A stretch of DNA of 37,825 nt, taken from NCBI GenBank assembly GCA_902489645.1, contig CABUAW010000021.1:1-37825 (forward strand), given 5' to 3'. The translations under genes and the position numbers were made by a program. The notes beneath the pieces are model-generated. The model had not been told where the DNA came from and searched no databases. It saw only the letters and a program-made list of their open reading frames with translations. This document shows, in pieces, positions 1 through 7,068 of the stretch (the first letter of the stretch is position 1; each line of letters starts with the position of its first letter). This DNA is from an uncultured Lachnospiraceae bacterium. GTDB taxonomy: Bacteria > Bacillota > Clostridia > Lachnospirales > Lachnospiraceae.

Positions 1-417
1 GTCGGAATCAACGTGCCGAATGCGACGGTGATGATGGTGGAAAATGCGGAACGCTTCGGATTGGCCCAGCTTCACCAGCTCCGCGGCCGTGTGGGTCGGG
101 GCGATGCCCAATCCTACTGTATTTTTGTCCAATCGGGAAAAAGCGACAGTGTTAAAGAGCGGCTGGAAATCCTTGTTAAATCCAATGACGGATTCTATAT
201 TGCCAGCGAAGATTTAAAGCTCCGGGGACCGGGCGATATGTTTGGGCTGCGTCAAAGCGGTCTGATGGATTTTCAGATTGCGGATTTGTATCAGGACAGC
301 GACCTTTTACAGGTGGCCGGCGACTGTGCAAAAAAATATGAAAACGCAATTCCCGAAAATCTGGAACGGCGTATGGAACGGTATATGCGTCTTTCAGGAA
401 ATGATGTCATTCTTTAA
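1..417 (+). CDS. recG: ATP-dependent DNA helicase RecG, C-terminal part (5' end outside window)
   Basis: This is the last 138 codons of RecG, open from base 1 and ending at TAA 415-417. RecG is a superfamily 2 helicase that remodels stalled replication forks and Holliday junctions. Visible here is the end of the helicase core: the segment reading VPNATVMMVENAERFGLAQL leads into QLHQLRGRVGRG, which is helicase motif VI with its arginine finger. The RecG-type C-terminal segment follows, with the typical EDLKLRGPGDMFGLRQSG stretch. The helicase family is certain from these motifs. The wedge domain and motifs I to V are upstream and cannot be checked. In many Clostridia recG precedes rsmD and coaD, and the same order is seen here with a spore gene between them. 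Confidence 0.95.
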   Translation, partial: VGINVPNATVMMVENAERFGLAQLHQLRGRVGRGDAQSYCIFVQSGKSDSVKERLEILVKSNDGFYIASEDLKLRGPGDMFGLRQSGLMDFQIADLYQDSDLLQVAGDCAKKYENAIPENLERRMERYMRLSGNDVIL

Positions 418-438
418 AATATTCTCTAAAAACTTCCA

Positions 439-467
439 GAGTATTTGTCGTTGTATGAGACATACTA
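439..467 (+). promoter_or_regulatory. SigG/SigF-like promoter of the SASP gene
   Basis: CATACTA at 461-467 fits the forespore sigma factor -10 consensus (CATWHTA as I recall it). GAGTA at 439-443, 17 bases upstream, matches the GHATR -35 at four of five positions. No good SigA promoter is seen between recG and the SASP gene. A forespore promoter is what SASP genes of this type normally use, so the assignment rests on both motif and gene identity. Confidence 0.6.
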
Positions 468-524
468 GACTTGTAGCTACAAAGGAAACCAATGAACTAA
501 GAATTTGAAACGGAGGAATTTGCT

Positions 525-734
525 ATGAGCAGAAGAAGTTCGAATACTCCTGAAGTACCACAGGCAAAGGATGCACTTGACCGATTTAAATTTGAGGTAG
601 CCAACGAAATCGGCGTTCCTTTAAAACAGGGCTATAACGGCAATCTCACTTCCCGTGAAAACGGTTCTGTCGGCGGCGAAATGGTTCGTCAGATGATTCG
701 CAGACAGGAAGAGGAAATGGCAAATCATCGGTAA
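525..734 (+). CDS. Small acid-soluble spore protein, alpha/beta type
   Basis: A 69-residue protein of the alpha/beta SASP family. These proteins coat and protect spore DNA against UV, heat and chemicals, and are degraded at germination. The central stretch KFEVANEIGV resembles the germination-protease (Gpr) cleavage region. GYNGNLTSRENGSVGGEMVRQMI carries the conserved G-x-L-T/S-x-x-x-x-G-S-V-G-G-x-M-V motif of the second DNA-binding helix. The ATG at 525 follows AACGGAGGAATT with good spacing. The gene is monocistronic, between a SigG-like promoter and a hairpin at 773-798. Its presence indicates that the host forms endospores. It cannot be equated to one named B. subtilis ssp paralogue. Confidence 0.93.
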   Translation: MSRRSSNTPEVPQAKDALDRFKFEVANEIGVPLKQGYNGNLTSRENGSVGGEMVRQMIRRQEEEMANHR

Positions 735-772
735 ATGAAAAGTCCGTGAGAATGGCGGAGAAACATGGAGAT

Positions 773-798
773 AAGTGGCCGTAAGCGTGCGGCCACTT
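773..798 (+). terminator. Hairpin, probable terminator after the SASP gene
   Basis: Perfect 9-bp stem AAGTGGCCG (773-781) with CGGCCACTT (790-798) and an 8-base loop. The following TGCTCTGTG is poor in T, so termination may be weak. Confidence 0.6.
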
Positions 799-850
799 TG
801 CTCTGTGTGAGGGATAAAAATAAAAATTTACAAAAATCCCAGGGATTCCC

Positions 851-878
851 TTGACAAATTGTAGAAACATACTAAAAT
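851..878 (+). promoter_or_regulatory. SigA-type promoter for rsmD-coaD
   Basis: TTGACA at 851-856, a 16-base spacer, then TAAAAT at 873-878. The RBS AAGAAGG lies at 894-900 before the rsmD ATG at 912. Confidence 0.65.
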
Positions 879-911
879 TATAAACAGTTAAGTAAGAAGG
901 ATGGTTATCTT

Positions 912-1466
912 ATGCGAGTCATTGCTGGAAAGGCCCGGCGTATACAATTAAAAACTGTTCCCGGGATGGATACGAGGCCCACAACTGACCGGATTAAAGA
1001 GACACTGTTCAATATACTTCAACCGGAGCTATATAGTGCTCACTTTTTAGATTTGTTCAGCGGAAGTGGGGCCATCGGCATCGAAGCGTTAAGCAGAGGA
1101 TGTGAGATGGCTGTTTTTGTTGAAAATAACCGGAATGCCGCCGATTGCATCCGGGACAATCTAAATACTACAAAACTCTCCGAAGCTGCTGTCGTTATAC
1201 AAAAGGACGTGTCTATAGCGCTGCAACAGCTGGAGCATGAAGGGAAATGTTTTGATATTATTTTTATGGACCCGCCGTACAACAATTTCCATGAAAAAAA
1301 GGCCTTGAGCCAGTTATCCGGTTCTTCATTAATTCATAAGGATACGCTGATTGTTGTCGAAGCGAGTCTTGAAACTGACTTTTCATACATAGAGGGCTAT
1401 GGCTATATCATTGTCAGAGAGAAGAATTATAAAACGAACAAACATATTTTCCTGAAAATAAAATAA
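912..1466 (+). CDS. rsmD: 16S rRNA (guanine(966)-N(2))-methyltransferase RsmD
   Basis: A 184-residue class I SAM-dependent methyltransferase of the RsmD (YlbH) family. It methylates N2 of G966 in 16S rRNA on the assembling small subunit. The N-terminus MRVIAGKARRI and the segment DTRPTTDRIKETLFNIL are family hallmarks. DLFSGSGAIGIEALSRG (about residues 47-63) is the SAM-binding glycine loop. DPPY at 120-123 is the catalytic motif IV of N2-guanine methyltransferases. It is followed 19 bases later by coaD, the usual rsmD-coaD (ylbH-ylbI) pair, and the two probably share the promoter at 851-878. Length is normal for the family. Confidence 0.96.
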   Translation: MRVIAGKARRIQLKTVPGMDTRPTTDRIKETLFNILQPELYSAHFLDLFSGSGAIGIEALSRGCEMAVFVENNRNAADCIRDNLNTTKLSEAAVVIQKDVSIALQQLEHEGKCFDIIFMDPPYNNFHEKKALSQLSGSSLIHKDTLIVVEASLETDFSYIEGYGYIIVREKNYKTNKHIFLKIK

Positions 1467-1485
1467 TATAACCGAGGATACAAAA

Positions 1486-1974
1486 ATGAAAAGAGCAATT
1501 TATACCGGAAGTTTTGACCCGGTGACTTATGGACATCTGGATGTTATCGGACGCGCATCCTGCATGGTGGACGAATTGATTGTAGCTGTGCTGAAAAACA
1601 GTGCAAAAACTCCATTGTTTTCTGTAGAAGAACGTGTTAAAATGTTAGAAGAAGTCACTAAAGATATGCCGAATGTATCTGTCACTTCGTTTGAGGGGCT
1701 TACCATTGATTTTGCAGATGCAATGGATGCCCGTATTATTGTGCGTGGACTTCGCGCGATTACGGATTTCGAATACGAACTCCAGATGGCACAGACGAAT
1801 CGAATTGTAAATCCGAAGGTGGATACCATGTTTCTGGTAACCAGCGAGGAATATTCATATTTAAGCTCCACAATCTTAAAAGAAATTGCCAGATATGGGG
1901 GAGCTTTGAATCGTTTTGCTCCGCCATGTATTATTGAAAAAGTCAAGTCAAAATACAACATAAAAGGAGAATAA
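1486..1974 (+). CDS. coaD: Pantetheine-phosphate adenylyltransferase (PPAT)
   Basis: A 162-residue enzyme of coenzyme A synthesis that joins ATP and 4'-phosphopantetheine to give dephospho-CoA and pyrophosphate. The N-terminus YTGSFDPVTYGHLDVI contains the nucleotidyltransferase T-x-G-H motif (T14, H17). RGLRAITDFEYELQMAQTNR is the substrate-binding helix region. The C-terminal YSYLSSTILKEIA corresponds to the ISSTxIKE signature. Length matches the family (about 160). It sits directly after rsmD and shares one base with the next gene (TAATG), indicating translational coupling. Confidence 0.97.
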   Translation: MKRAIYTGSFDPVTYGHLDVIGRASCMVDELIVAVLKNSAKTPLFSVEERVKMLEEVTKDMPNVSVTSFEGLTIDFADAMDARIIVRGLRAITDFEYELQMAQTNRIVNPKVDTMFLVTSEEYSYLSSTILKEIARYGGALNRFAPPCIIEKVKSKYNIKGE

Positions 1975-2687
1975 TGATGAGTAGAATCGAACAGTTAATT
2001 GATGAAATCGAAGAATTTGTAGAGAGCTGTAAACCGCAGCCTTTTTCTCAGACCAAAATCATCGTACCAAAAGATGAATTATTTGAATTATTAACAGAAT
2101 TAAGATTGAAAACCCCTGATGAAATAAAGAGATATCAGAAAATTATTGCAAATAAAGATAAAATTATCAATGATGCCCAGGCCCAGGCAGAACGTATGCT
2201 GGAAGAAACGACAGCGTATACCAACCAGTTAGTGGAAGAGCATCAGATTATGCTGAAAGCCTACGAGCGGGCCGAGGAAGTGTTAAATGCGGCAAATGCT
2301 CAGGCTGAAGCCACAATTAACGAGGCAAATGCCAACGCTGAGGAGATTCGTCTGAATGCTCTCCAGTATACCAAGGAATTGGTCGATAATCTTGAAAACA
2401 TTGTCAGCGGCGCGCTGAGTGTTTCTCAGGAACATGCCAATGGCCTGATTAACGGTTTATCTTCCAGTCTCCAGGTGCTTAAAGAAAATCAGGAAGCGCT
2501 GGCCAGCCAGTTAAATCAGCCGACAACCTCCGATGTGCCTCCGGTATATACACCAGAGGATGAAAGTCTCTCTTCCCTTGATTATGACGAAGAGGAAGAC
2601 CTGTACGATTCCGATGATTACGAAGAGGAAGAAGCAGAAGACGAAGAACTGGAGGACGACGAATTCGATTACGACGATATCGACTAA
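1974..2687 (+). CDS. Acidic coiled-coil protein, ATPase subunit b/H-like or DivIVA-like, function unknown
   Basis: A 237-residue soluble protein I cannot assign to a defined function. Residues 1-60 are a mixed N-terminal region (SKPQP..IIVPKDELFELLTELRLKTPDEI). Residues about 60-180 are a long predicted coiled coil rich in Ala, Glu, Gln and Asn, with local repeats such as AQAEATINEANANAEEIRL. This resembles V/F-type ATPase peripheral-stalk subunits and DivIVA-like proteins. The last 45 residues are a run of Asp, Glu and Tyr. No catalytic motif is seen, so names such as ATPase are by coiled-coil similarity only. Start: ATG 1974 overlaps the coaD stop; the next ATG (1977) is better spaced from AGGAG (1965-1969). 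The gene is the last of the rsmD-coaD unit. Confidence 0.75.
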   Translation: MMSRIEQLIDEIEEFVESCKPQPFSQTKIIVPKDELFELLTELRLKTPDEIKRYQKIIANKDKIINDAQAQAERMLEETTAYTNQLVEEHQIMLKAYERAEEVLNAANAQAEATINEANANAEEIRLNALQYTKELVDNLENIVSGALSVSQEHANGLINGLSSSLQVLKENQEALASQLNQPTTSDVPPVYTPEDESLSSLDYDEEEDLYDSDDYEEEEAEDEELEDDEFDYDDID

Positions 2688-2702
2688 TCCCAACTCTGAA
2701 TA

Positions 2703-3575
2703 TTATGAAAGAAGCATATACATGACAGAAACAGCTATAGTAGAAGCTATGGCTTTTTCTGTTATGTATTTTTTTATGGATAACGAGCTTCCGGCAATCA
2801 TACTGTTTGTCTGAGCCAGGACAGAAAGACCGCCAAAGGAGACAAGTCCTGTTGTTAAAAGAAGCTTCGTATTTAAAGGCAGCGGCTGGGTATTCAGCAT
2901 TTGGATTCCGGTAGTCATTTCGAGAATTCCTGCGAGAAGCCCCTGATAAATCGGCGGCAGAAAATTCAGTTTTTGAATGAAGGCCGCGGCCACAGAAAAG
3001 ATAAGGATATAACTGGATACGTTAAGGATAACCGTAAAAGTGTCGTGAATCACCTGGTCCAGCAGGCCTTTGGATGCGGTTTCCCGAGAGGCTGTGCTGC
3101 ACAGATGCATTTTCCCGCGTGAAAACCTGCGGTTGTCGCAGGCCATACACAAAAGACCGGTCAGAAGATTTCCGGCGATGACGGCGATGTACATGCGCAT
3201 GCCGAGTGCCGGCGCTTTCAGGCAGTGCAGACCGATAAAGCTAATCATATAGGCGGGGCTTGGATTATTGCAGATAAGAAGCAGGGCCTGAGTGAATCGG
3301 CTTTTCCCGGATAAATCGTAGTCCGCGGCGACCTTGGCGCCTAAAGGATAACCCGAAAGAAAACCGATGAATATCGGAAGAAATTGATATTTGGATTTCC
3401 GGTCCGCCAGGTATTTGAAAAAGGTCGCCAGAAGAATAAAAGGATAGAGGGCCGGAAGGACCTGGTTGGCAATAAGATTTAAACCGCTTTTGATGCCGGA
3501 ACCGGAAATTTCAGGAAAGCAGAGACATAACAAAAAAATAAGGAGACATATGGCCATATACAATACCTTTTTCAT
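2703..3575 (-). CDS. ylbJ: YlbJ-like sporulation / nucleoside-recognition membrane protein
   Basis: A 290-residue polytopic membrane protein with roughly seven to nine hydrophobic segments. It has the GFLSGYPLGAKVAADYD motif (about residues 72-88) typical of the YlbJ and nucleoside-recognition (Gate) family. In B. subtilis YlbJ is a SigE-controlled protein needed for proper spore coat or heat resistance; its transport substrate is unknown. The copy here is shorter than B. subtilis YlbJ (about 400 residues, from memory), so it may be a compact clostridial form or a spore-maturation relative. It lies 30 bases downstream of tmcAL on the minus strand, echoing the ylbH-I-J-M neighbourhood of Bacillus. 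The start at 3575 has only a weak RBS (AAGAAG); an in-frame ATG at 3553 is an alternative. Confidence 0.78.
   Translation of the reverse strand: MKKVLYMAICLLIFLLCLCFPEISGSGIKSGLNLIANQVLPALYPFILLATFFKYLADRKSKYQFLPIFIGFLSGYPLGAKVAADYDLSGKSRFTQALLLICNNPSPAYMISFIGLHCLKAPALGMRMYIAVIAGNLLTGLLCMACDNRRFSRGKMHLCSTASRETASKGLLDQVIHDTFTVILNVSSYILIFSVAAAFIQKLNFLPPIYQGLLAGILEMTTGIQMLNTQPLPLNTKLLLTTGLVSFGGLSVLAQTNSMIAGSSLSIKKYITEKAIASTIAVSVMYMLLS
2721..2775 (+). terminator. Strong intrinsic terminator, inside the 3' end of convergent ylbJ
   Basis: A 20-base left arm (2721-2740) pairs with 2747-2766 with two G-T wobbles and one mismatch, across a 6-base loop. TATTTTTTT (2767-2775) follows on the plus strand. 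The whole element lies within the antisense of the last codons of ylbJ, which stops at 2703. Confidence 0.8.
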
Positions 3576-3605
3576 CTTCTTGGTTATAGCCTATGTCTCC
3601 GAAAA

Positions 3606-4862
3606 TCAGATTATGATAATTCCCTGATTAAATTCATTTTTCATTACATTTCCATATTTTATCTGAAGAGCCGTGCGATAATAGTCGGCGGCTAAAACAT
3701 CCGTTTTCATTAATTGCAGACCGTTTCCGCGGAGTATTTTTCGAGAATCGGCCATTTTCCCTATAAGGGGAATGTCGGACCGTTTTTTTATACAATTCAG
3801 GAGGGGCGCCGCACTTTTTCTGAATCCCAAAATCCGTGCATAATAAGCATATCCGTCGTGTCTGGCCTGGTTTAGAATCTCTTTATTTTGTTCCAGAAGA
3901 ATATGCGAGGCGCAGCGGCTGAGACGGCTGTAGGTATAGGCTTTATTTTTGACTTCCATAAGAAAATCTGTCAGTTTGACGTAATGGTCAAAGCAACGGC
4001 GCATCCGGTGGGCCAGGTCATCGTTCATATCCGGACAGGTTGTCAGCTTGTCCGAAGAGCGCATAAAGGCGGCGGCAAACATTGCGGTAAAATCATCCAT
4101 CATCATGGGAAATTCCCTTCCATAATAATCCGTCATCATCCGCCGGGTTTCTTCGGGAATCCCAATCCAGTGTGTCTCGGGAATATTTTTAAAATCTTCT
4201 ATAGAAAGCGGACGGCCAAGTGATTGGCGGAGGGCCGAAGCTGAGGTGAAAATTTCATCAACCTTCGTGCTGTGGTAGCCTTCCCCCTTTCTTTGTATCG
4301 GAAACGGGCAAATACCGGAACCTGTTTTTTTAAGCGCCAACATATATTCAAGGGCCAGTATATTGTTGGGTAAGGATAAAAACTCCGGGTATTCAATGAA
4401 CTTATCGAGGGCGGCCGCTCTGGCGGAGGGATATGACAGGCCCGTTTTCAGTAAACGGGATAACTCCTGTTTAAATTCTTCCGGTTCCTTTGCAAGAAGA
4501 GCGGCGGCTTTTTTTAGCTGTTCCCGGTGTATTTCCTCATTTTCCCTGACTTCGCATCCAAAACAGAGCATATCTATACAATTGAGGGCATTCAGATGCG
4601 AAACAGCCCCTTCGGCAAAAAGAGAAGCGCTGCCTGTGGCATAATAGGCCGGCAATTCAATGACCAGGTCGGCACCGCCCATCAGAGCCGCCCGGGTTCG
4701 CAGATATTTTGGCATCCAGGCCGGTTCTCCCCGCTGCGTAAAATTTCCGCTCATAATAATCAAAATGTAATCCAATTGCTGTTCCTGACGGAATTTTTCA
4801 ATTTGATAGCGATGTCCGTTGTGAAAGGGATTATATTCAGCAATAATTGCTCCGATTTTCAT
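3606..4862 (-). CDS. tmcAL: tRNA(Met) cytidine acetate ligase TmcAL (YlbM family)
   Basis: A 418-residue protein of the YlbM/TmcAL family. TmcAL uses ATP and acetate to make N4-acetylcytidine at the wobble position of elongator tRNA-Met. The N-terminus MKIGAIIAEYNPFHNGHRYQI holds the nucleotidyltransferase-fold HxGH motif (H14-N-G-H17). IMSGNFTQRGEPAWMPKYLR follows, typical of the family, as does DLVIELPAYYATGSASLFAEGAV. Length agrees with the family (about 400). The start ATG (4860-4862) has CGGAGGA upstream at 4867-4873 on the complement. It is the first gene of the minus-strand pair with ylbJ and is divergent from pta across 183 AT-rich bases. Its own promoter is not convincing: only a TATAAT-like -10 at 4891-4896 is seen. 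Confidence 0.93.
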   Translation of the reverse strand: MKIGAIIAEYNPFHNGHRYQIEKFRQEQQLDYILIIMSGNFTQRGEPAWMPKYLRTRAALMGGADLVIELPAYYATGSASLFAEGAVSHLNALNCIDMLCFGCEVRENEEIHREQLKKAAALLAKEPEEFKQELSRLLKTGLSYPSARAAALDKFIEYPEFLSLPNNILALEYMLALKKTGSGICPFPIQRKGEGYHSTKVDEIFTSASALRQSLGRPLSIEDFKNIPETHWIGIPEETRRMMTDYYGREFPMMMDDFTAMFAAAFMRSSDKLTTCPDMNDDLAHRMRRCFDHYVKLTDFLMEVKNKAYTYSRLSRCASHILLEQNKEILNQARHDGYAYYARILGFRKSAAPLLNCIKKRSDIPLIGKMADSRKILRGNGLQLMKTDVLAADYYRTALQIKYGNVMKNEFNQGIIII

Positions 4863-4962
4863 AATGTCCTCCGAAATTTTTAATAATTGTATTATAACGC
4901 CTATTCAATGAATATGCTCAAAAAAAAATACAAAAATTCAAAATAATAACCAATAAAATCAC

Positions 4963-4991
4963 TTGTTTTGCCCTTTTAACTAGTATATAAT
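4963..4991 (+). promoter_or_regulatory. SigA-type promoter of pta
   Basis: TTGTTT (4963-4968), a 17-base spacer, and a perfect TATAAT (4986-4991). The flanking 4863-5040 is extremely AT-rich, as in an UP-element-bearing strong promoter. Confidence 0.75.
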
Positions 4992-5045
4992 AATAACTAT
5001 TAAAGAAAAAATAAATATTTTTAAATATGAAAGGGGTTATTCATC

Positions 5046-6044
5046 ATGGGATTTATTGATGGAATTAAAGCGCGCGCAAAAGGAGACATTAAAACAATCG
5101 TTCTTCCAGAGTCTTATGACATGCGTGTTATCGAAGCTGCAAGTAAGATTGTAAAAGAAGGTGTAGCCAAAGTTATTTTAATTGGTGACCCGGAAGATAT
5201 CGCTAAATCTGCAGCAAGCTTTGATTTAACAGGGGTTGAAATTGTAAATCCGGAAACATTCGCAGGACTGGATGATTTTATTGTTCATTTCTATGAACTC
5301 CGTAAAAGAAAAGGTATGACATTAAATGATGCAAGACGTATTCTTACATCAAACTTCTTATTCTTCGGCGTTATGATGGTTAAAATGGGTTTTGCAGACG
5401 GTATGGTCGGCGGCTGTACAACACCTACAGCAAACCTTCTGCGTCCGTCTCTGCAGATTCTTAAAACTGCTCCGGACAGCAAACTGGTATCCGCATTCTT
5501 CGTACTGGATGTACCAAACTGTGAATTCGGCGCTGACGGCGTATTCATCTTCTCCGATGCCGGCTTGAACCAGAATCCGACTTCCGAAGAATTAGCGCAC
5601 ATTGCTTATGATTCCGCAAAGACATTTGAAACATTAATTGGCAAAAAACCAATCACAGCCATGCTTTCCCACTCCACAATGGGTAGTGCAAGCCACCCGG
5701 ATGTAGACAAAGTACAGAACGCTGTTGAATTTGCTCACCAGGAATATCCAGACCTTCTTGTTGATGGTGAATTCCAGTTGGATGCCGCTATCGTTCCTGA
5801 AGTTGGACAGCAGAAAGCTCCTGGCAACGAAATTGCCGGACATGCGAATGTTTTGATTTTCCCTGACCTGGATGCAGGTAACATCGGTTACAAACTGGTT
5901 CAGAGACTTGCCAAAGCAGAAGCTTACGGACCAATCACACAGGGTCTTGCTGGTCCTGTTAACGACTTGTCCCGTGGCTGCTCCGCAGATGATATCGTTG
6001 GTGTTGCCGCAATCACAGCTGTTCAGGCTCAGATGGCAAAATAA
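5046..6044 (+). CDS. pta: Phosphate acetyltransferase
   Basis: A 332-residue phosphotransacetylase that interconverts acetyl-CoA plus phosphate and acetyl phosphate plus CoA in the cytoplasm. It is the entry to acetate formation with ATP gain. Family motifs include KTIVLPESYDMRVIEAASKI near the N-terminus, GGCTTPTANLLRPSLQILK (about 118-136) and SHSTMGSASHPDVDKVQNAV. DGEFQLDAAIVPEVGQQKAPG near 240-260 and the C-terminal GLAGPVNDLSRGCSADDIV are also present. It is the short form without the regulatory N-terminal domain. Codons are strongly biased to GCA/GCT, GGT and AAA, like the ribosomal protein genes here, suggesting high expression. It has its own promoter and terminator. ackA, the usual partner, does not follow. 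Confidence 0.97.
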   Translation: MGFIDGIKARAKGDIKTIVLPESYDMRVIEAASKIVKEGVAKVILIGDPEDIAKSAASFDLTGVEIVNPETFAGLDDFIVHFYELRKRKGMTLNDARRILTSNFLFFGVMMVKMGFADGMVGGCTTPTANLLRPSLQILKTAPDSKLVSAFFVLDVPNCEFGADGVFIFSDAGLNQNPTSEELAHIAYDSAKTFETLIGKKPITAMLSHSTMGSASHPDVDKVQNAVEFAHQEYPDLLVDGEFQLDAAIVPEVGQQKAPGNEIAGHANVLIFPDLDAGNIGYKLVQRLAKAEAYGPITQGLAGPVNDLSRGCSADDIVGVAAITAVQAQMAK

Positions 6045-6062
6045 TTCGTTTAAGATTATATG

Positions 6063-6090
6063 GGACCGGCAGAATCTGCCGGTCCTTTTT
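6063..6090 (+). terminator. Intrinsic terminator after pta
   Basis: GGACCGGCAGA (6063-6073) pairs perfectly with TCTGCCGGTCC (6075-6085), the innermost bases forming the loop, followed by TTTTT (6086-6090). Confidence 0.92.
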
Positions 6091-6126
6091 ATTGCATTTG
6101 CAGCCGTTATTTACATAAAAAGCGTC

Positions 6127-6144
6127 AAGTAAAAATACTTTACA
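6127..6144 (+). repeat. 18-base element shared with the ylxM leader
   Basis: AAGTAAAAATACTTTACA, 18 bases ahead of the yceD -35 box, matches 14963-14980 in front of ylxM at 17 of 18 bases. The core AAGTA-AAAA-TACTT is an inverted repeat. It could be an operator, but chance similarity in AT-rich DNA is not excluded. Confidence 0.4.
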
Positions 6145-6161
6145 TTACTTAAAAATAATTA

Positions 6162-6190
6162 TTGACAAAATATTCTGACCTATGTATAAT
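6162..6190 (+). promoter_or_regulatory. Consensus SigA promoter of yceD-rpmF
   Basis: TTGACA (6162-6167), a 17-base spacer and TATAAT (6185-6190): a perfect match to the SigA consensus at both boxes. Confidence 0.9.
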
Positions 6191-6218
6191 GAATGAGGTA
6201 TGGAGTTAGGAGACGTCT

Positions 6219-6737
6219 ATGTTTATTAATATTTCAGAGCTTATTTCTACACCATTGAAAACTGAAACTTTTAGTGTTCCTGTGGCGATGGAAGTTTATG
6301 AATGGCAGGGCGAGCATTTCCCTTTTCGTGAAAAGAGCGAACTCATTCTTAACTTATCCAATGCAGGAGTCCGGAAGGTTCATCTGGAAGGCCACTGGAA
6401 GGGAAGCCTTGGTATTCCCTGCGACCGATGCCTGAAAGAAGTCCCTGTTCCGTTTCATATCGAACTGGATGAGACGATTGATTTATCGTCGGAACGTCAG
6501 GAAGATTTGGCGGATGACAGCTATGTGGAAGGAAACAGCATTGATACGGACGCTCTGATAAATCATGAAATTTTAATTCGCTTTCCGATGAAGATATTGT
6601 GCCGGGAAGATTGCAAAGGCATATGTTTGAAGTGTGGAAAGGATTTAAACCATGGAGAGTGTGGCTGTGACAGGGTTTCATTAGACCCCCGGATGGCTGC
6701 CATTCAGGATATTTTTAAGAATTTTAAGGAGGTGTAA
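6219..6737 (+). CDS. yceD: YceD family (DUF177) protein, 23S rRNA accumulation
   Basis: A 172-residue DUF177/YceD protein. In E. coli and plants the family is needed for normal 23S rRNA accumulation, probably in large-subunit assembly. Residues 68-71 are C-D-R-C in the conserved segment GIPCDRCLKEVPVPF. The C-terminus has a second Cys cluster, CREDCKGICLKCGKDLNHGECGC, which looks like a metal-binding knuckle and is common in Firmicute members. It is followed after 3 bases by rpmF (L32), the near-universal yceD-rpmF pair, and shares its promoter at 6162-6190. The ATG at 6219 follows GTTAGGAGACGTCT. The exact molecular role is inferred from family knowledge. Confidence 0.92.
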   Translation: MFINISELISTPLKTETFSVPVAMEVYEWQGEHFPFREKSELILNLSNAGVRKVHLEGHWKGSLGIPCDRCLKEVPVPFHIELDETIDLSSERQEDLADDSYVEGNSIDTDALINHEILIRFPMKILCREDCKGICLKCGKDLNHGECGCDRVSLDPRMAAIQDIFKNFKEV

Positions 6738-6740
6738 TCC

Positions 6741-6920
6741 ATGTCCATTTGTCCAAAGAATAAATCATCCAAAGCAAGAAGAGACAGCCGTAGAGCTAAT
6801 TGGAAGATGAGCGCTCCAGCTTTAGTGAAATGCAGTCATTGCGGCGAACTTATGATGCCTCATAGAGTATGCAAAGCTTGTGGATATTACGATAAAAAAT
6901 CTATCGTTGAAGTTCAGTAA
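6741..6920 (+). CDS. rpmF: 50S ribosomal protein L32 (bL32)
   Basis: A 59-residue protein starting MSICPKNKSSKARRDSRRAN and ending in a zinc ribbon with CSHC (about residues 32-35) and CKAC (about 45-48). This is the zinc-binding form of bL32, a small protein of the large ribosomal subunit. The ATG at 6741 follows AAGGAGGTGTAATCC. It lies 3 bases after yceD and ends 22 bases before a strong hairpin terminator. It retains all four zinc-ligand cysteines, so it is the C+ type expected to need zinc. There is no doubt about identity. Confidence 0.97.
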   Translation: MSICPKNKSSKARRDSRRANWKMSAPALVKCSHCGELMMPHRVCKACGYYDKKSIVEVQ

Positions 6921-6942
6921 TTTATTTAAAGAAAGATTGATG

Positions 6943-6978
6943 AAAGGCGGGAATTGTGATTCCTGCCTTTCTTTTTTT
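6943..6978 (+). terminator. Intrinsic terminator after rpmF
   Basis: AAAGGCGGGAAT (6943-6954) pairs with ATTCCTGCCTTT (6959-6970), one G-T wobble, 4-base loop. A CTTTTTTT tract follows. It separates rpmF from plsX. Confidence 0.92.
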
Positions 6979-7000
6979 CTTTGAATTCGGCAAAAAGAGG

Positions 7001-7029
7001 TTGATTTAATGTATATTATCTAGTATATT
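7001..7029 (+). promoter_or_regulatory. SigA-type promoter of plsX-acpP
   Basis: TTGATT (7001-7006), 17-base spacer, TATATT (7024-7029), directly downstream of the rpmF terminator, giving plsX its own transcript. Confidence 0.7.
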
Positions 7030-7068
7030 TATAGATGATTACAGACATTGTAATTGGAGGCACGAAAT

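Noticed and set aside
7007..7030. Possible FapR-type operator at the plsX promoter
   Set aside because: The AT-rich dyad is only loosely symmetric and does not match the FapR consensus I know.
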